Shown here: piece after piece, positions 20,490-21,359 of the stretch | How the letters are laid out: each line of letters opens with the position of its first letter | Position numbering within the stretch: position 1 is the first letter of the stretch | Origin: a virus | DNA length: 21,359 nucleotides | IMG/VR virus record: IMGVR_UViG_3300010334_000330 | Coordinates: 1 to 21,359 of that record | Reading direction: 5' to 3' (one strand) | Program-made: the position numbers and the translations under genes | Notes under the pieces: generated by a model | Seen by the model: only the letters and a program-made list of their open reading frames with translations | Told to the model about the DNA's origin: nothing | Database searches by the model: none

Positions 20490-20960
20490 ATGTCCAATTT
20501 CGAGTACGAGGATGACGAAGACGAAGTAACTACTAATGATACTTCAAATGATCTCGTCAAACAGTTGCGTAAAGCAAATAAGCAAAAGGAAAAAGAACTC
20601 GCTGACCTTAAAGCTCAGTTCGAGGGACTTTCAAAAGCGCAGAGAGAACGAGCCATTAAGGACGTCCTTGAATCTCGCGGAGTAAATGGCAAGATTGCTA
20701 AATTTATTCCATCGGACTTAGACCCAACTGAGGAGTCTTTGTCTAAGTGGCTAGACGATAACGGAGACGTTTTCGGTTTTACAGCCACTGATTCCAACCA
20801 GCCTGTCGTCGATCCAGCCCAAGCTGCAGCGTATAAGAAGATGAATAATGCCACTGACCAGGGTTTAACCCCTGATTCTTCAGATGACATCCTTCGTCGC
20901 CTTATGTCTGCTAACAGCAAGGAAGAACTGGACGAAGTAATTAGACAGTCTGGACTCTAA
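20490..20960 (+). CDS. Capsid scaffolding-like protein (156 aa)
   Basis: Start taken at ATG 20490, which has GGGAG about eight bases before it; in-frame ATGs at 20451 and 20472 lie in or next to a hairpin. The product has an acidic N-terminus (SNFEYEDDEDEV), a coiled-coil region (LVKQLRKANKQKEKELADLK), a central AKFIPSDLDPTEES and WLDDNGDVFGF segment, and a helical C-terminus (DDILRRLMSANSKEELDEVI). This build and the position just before the capsid gene fit actinophage scaffolding proteins, which guide shell assembly and then leave. Confidence 0.75.
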   Translation: MSNFEYEDDEDEVTTNDTSNDLVKQLRKANKQKEKELADLKAQFEGLSKAQRERAIKDVLESRGVNGKIAKFIPSDLDPTEESLSKWLDDNGDVFGFTATDSNQPVVDPAQAAAYKKMNNATDQGLTPDSSDDILRRLMSANSKEELDEVIRQSGL

Positions 20961-20985
20961 CCAACTAACCGAAAGGCAAACCTAA

Positions 20986-21359
20986 ATGGCAATTCCAACA
21001 GGTACGCTTACCGGCACATCCGCAATTAGCAACCTAGTCCAAACAGCGTACGATCAGTACGTTCGTATGGCACTTCGTAGCATTCCAGTAATGCGTGCTC
21101 TTGCAGATGTTAAGCCAGTACAGCAAGCAATGCCAGGTTCATCAGTTGTATTCTCAATCTATTCAGACTTAGCTCAGGCTACTTCTACATTGACAGAATC
21201 TTCAGATGTATCTTCTATTGCTCTTGGTAATCCAAACCAGATTACCGTTACACTTCAAGAATACGGCTCAGCCGTAACAACAACAAAGAAGCTCAATATG
21301 ACTTCTTTCAACGATGTTGACACAGCTCTTGCTGACATCATCGCATACAACGCTGCAGA
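20986..21359 (+). CDS. Major capsid protein, N-terminal part (N4-gp56-like)
   Basis: The first 124 residues are visible before the window ends. The start follows GAAAGG. Segments TAYDQYVRMALRSIPVMRAL, SSVVFSIYSDLAQATSTLTE and QITVTLQEYGSAVTTTKKLN fit the N4-gp56 family of HK97-fold capsid proteins, whose TVTLxEYG strand is typical. Position directly after the scaffold supports it. The protein would form the icosahedral shell. Most of it lies outside the window, so family placement is moderate while the capsid role is well supported. Confidence 0.8.
   Translation, partial: MAIPTGTLTGTSAISNLVQTAYDQYVRMALRSIPVMRALADVKPVQQAMPGSSVVFSIYSDLAQATSTLTESSDVSSIALGNPNQITVTLQEYGSAVTTTKKLNMTSFNDVDTALADIIAYNAA

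Overview
The window reads as part of the genome of a tailed double-stranded DNA bacteriophage. The right half carries a head-assembly module (terminase, portal, scaffold, start of the major capsid protein). The left half carries small overlapping early or accessory genes on both strands. No ribosomal RNA, tRNA, CRISPR array, integrase or insertion sequence was seen. The host is inferred to be an actinobacterium of moderate G+C. Reasons are an actinophage-style resolvase tail, a small C/H-rich protein with a CVCQH motif, a lysozyme-like enzyme ending in GWY, and a DPC-motif protein. Exact placement needs a homology search.

Layout. (1) Positions 3-3505, + strand: a tightly overlapping nucleic-acid metabolism block. 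It holds a resolvase end, a small Zn protein, a primase split into zinc-finger and TOPRIM genes, a DUF1599/Nmad1 protein, a sigma-like helix-turn-helix protein, a PD-(D/E)XK nuclease-like protein, an FmdB-type zinc ribbon and a class I methyltransferase. (2) Positions 3573-7666, - strand: about 18 mostly tiny genes joined by ATGA/TAATG overlaps. They include a membrane-anchored lysozyme/transglycosylase-like protein, a thermonuclease-like protein and five mini zinc-ribbon proteins. Short structured elements fill the few gaps. (3) Positions 7667-8436: a 770-base divergent control region with several palindromes, a four-site DnaA-box array at exact 12-base spacing, and a compact four-helix RNA-like element. 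(4) Positions 8437-21359, + strand: terminase large subunit, small proteins, portal, small proteins, a 1472-residue protein, two roughly 400-residue proteins, a scaffold-like protein and the N-terminus of an N4-gp56-like major capsid protein.

How the parts fit. The divergent region probably drives the - strand accessory operon one way and the virion operon the other, and may be a DnaA-dependent replication origin. The left + strand block enters from outside the window and converges with the - strand operon near 3505-3573. The best candidates for something undescribed are a twice-repeated three-hairpin element with covarying stems (6986-7040 and 7250-7306), the four-helix element at 8224-8301, and the dense cluster of mini zinc-ribbon genes. 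Protein functions are read from motifs only; no database search was run.
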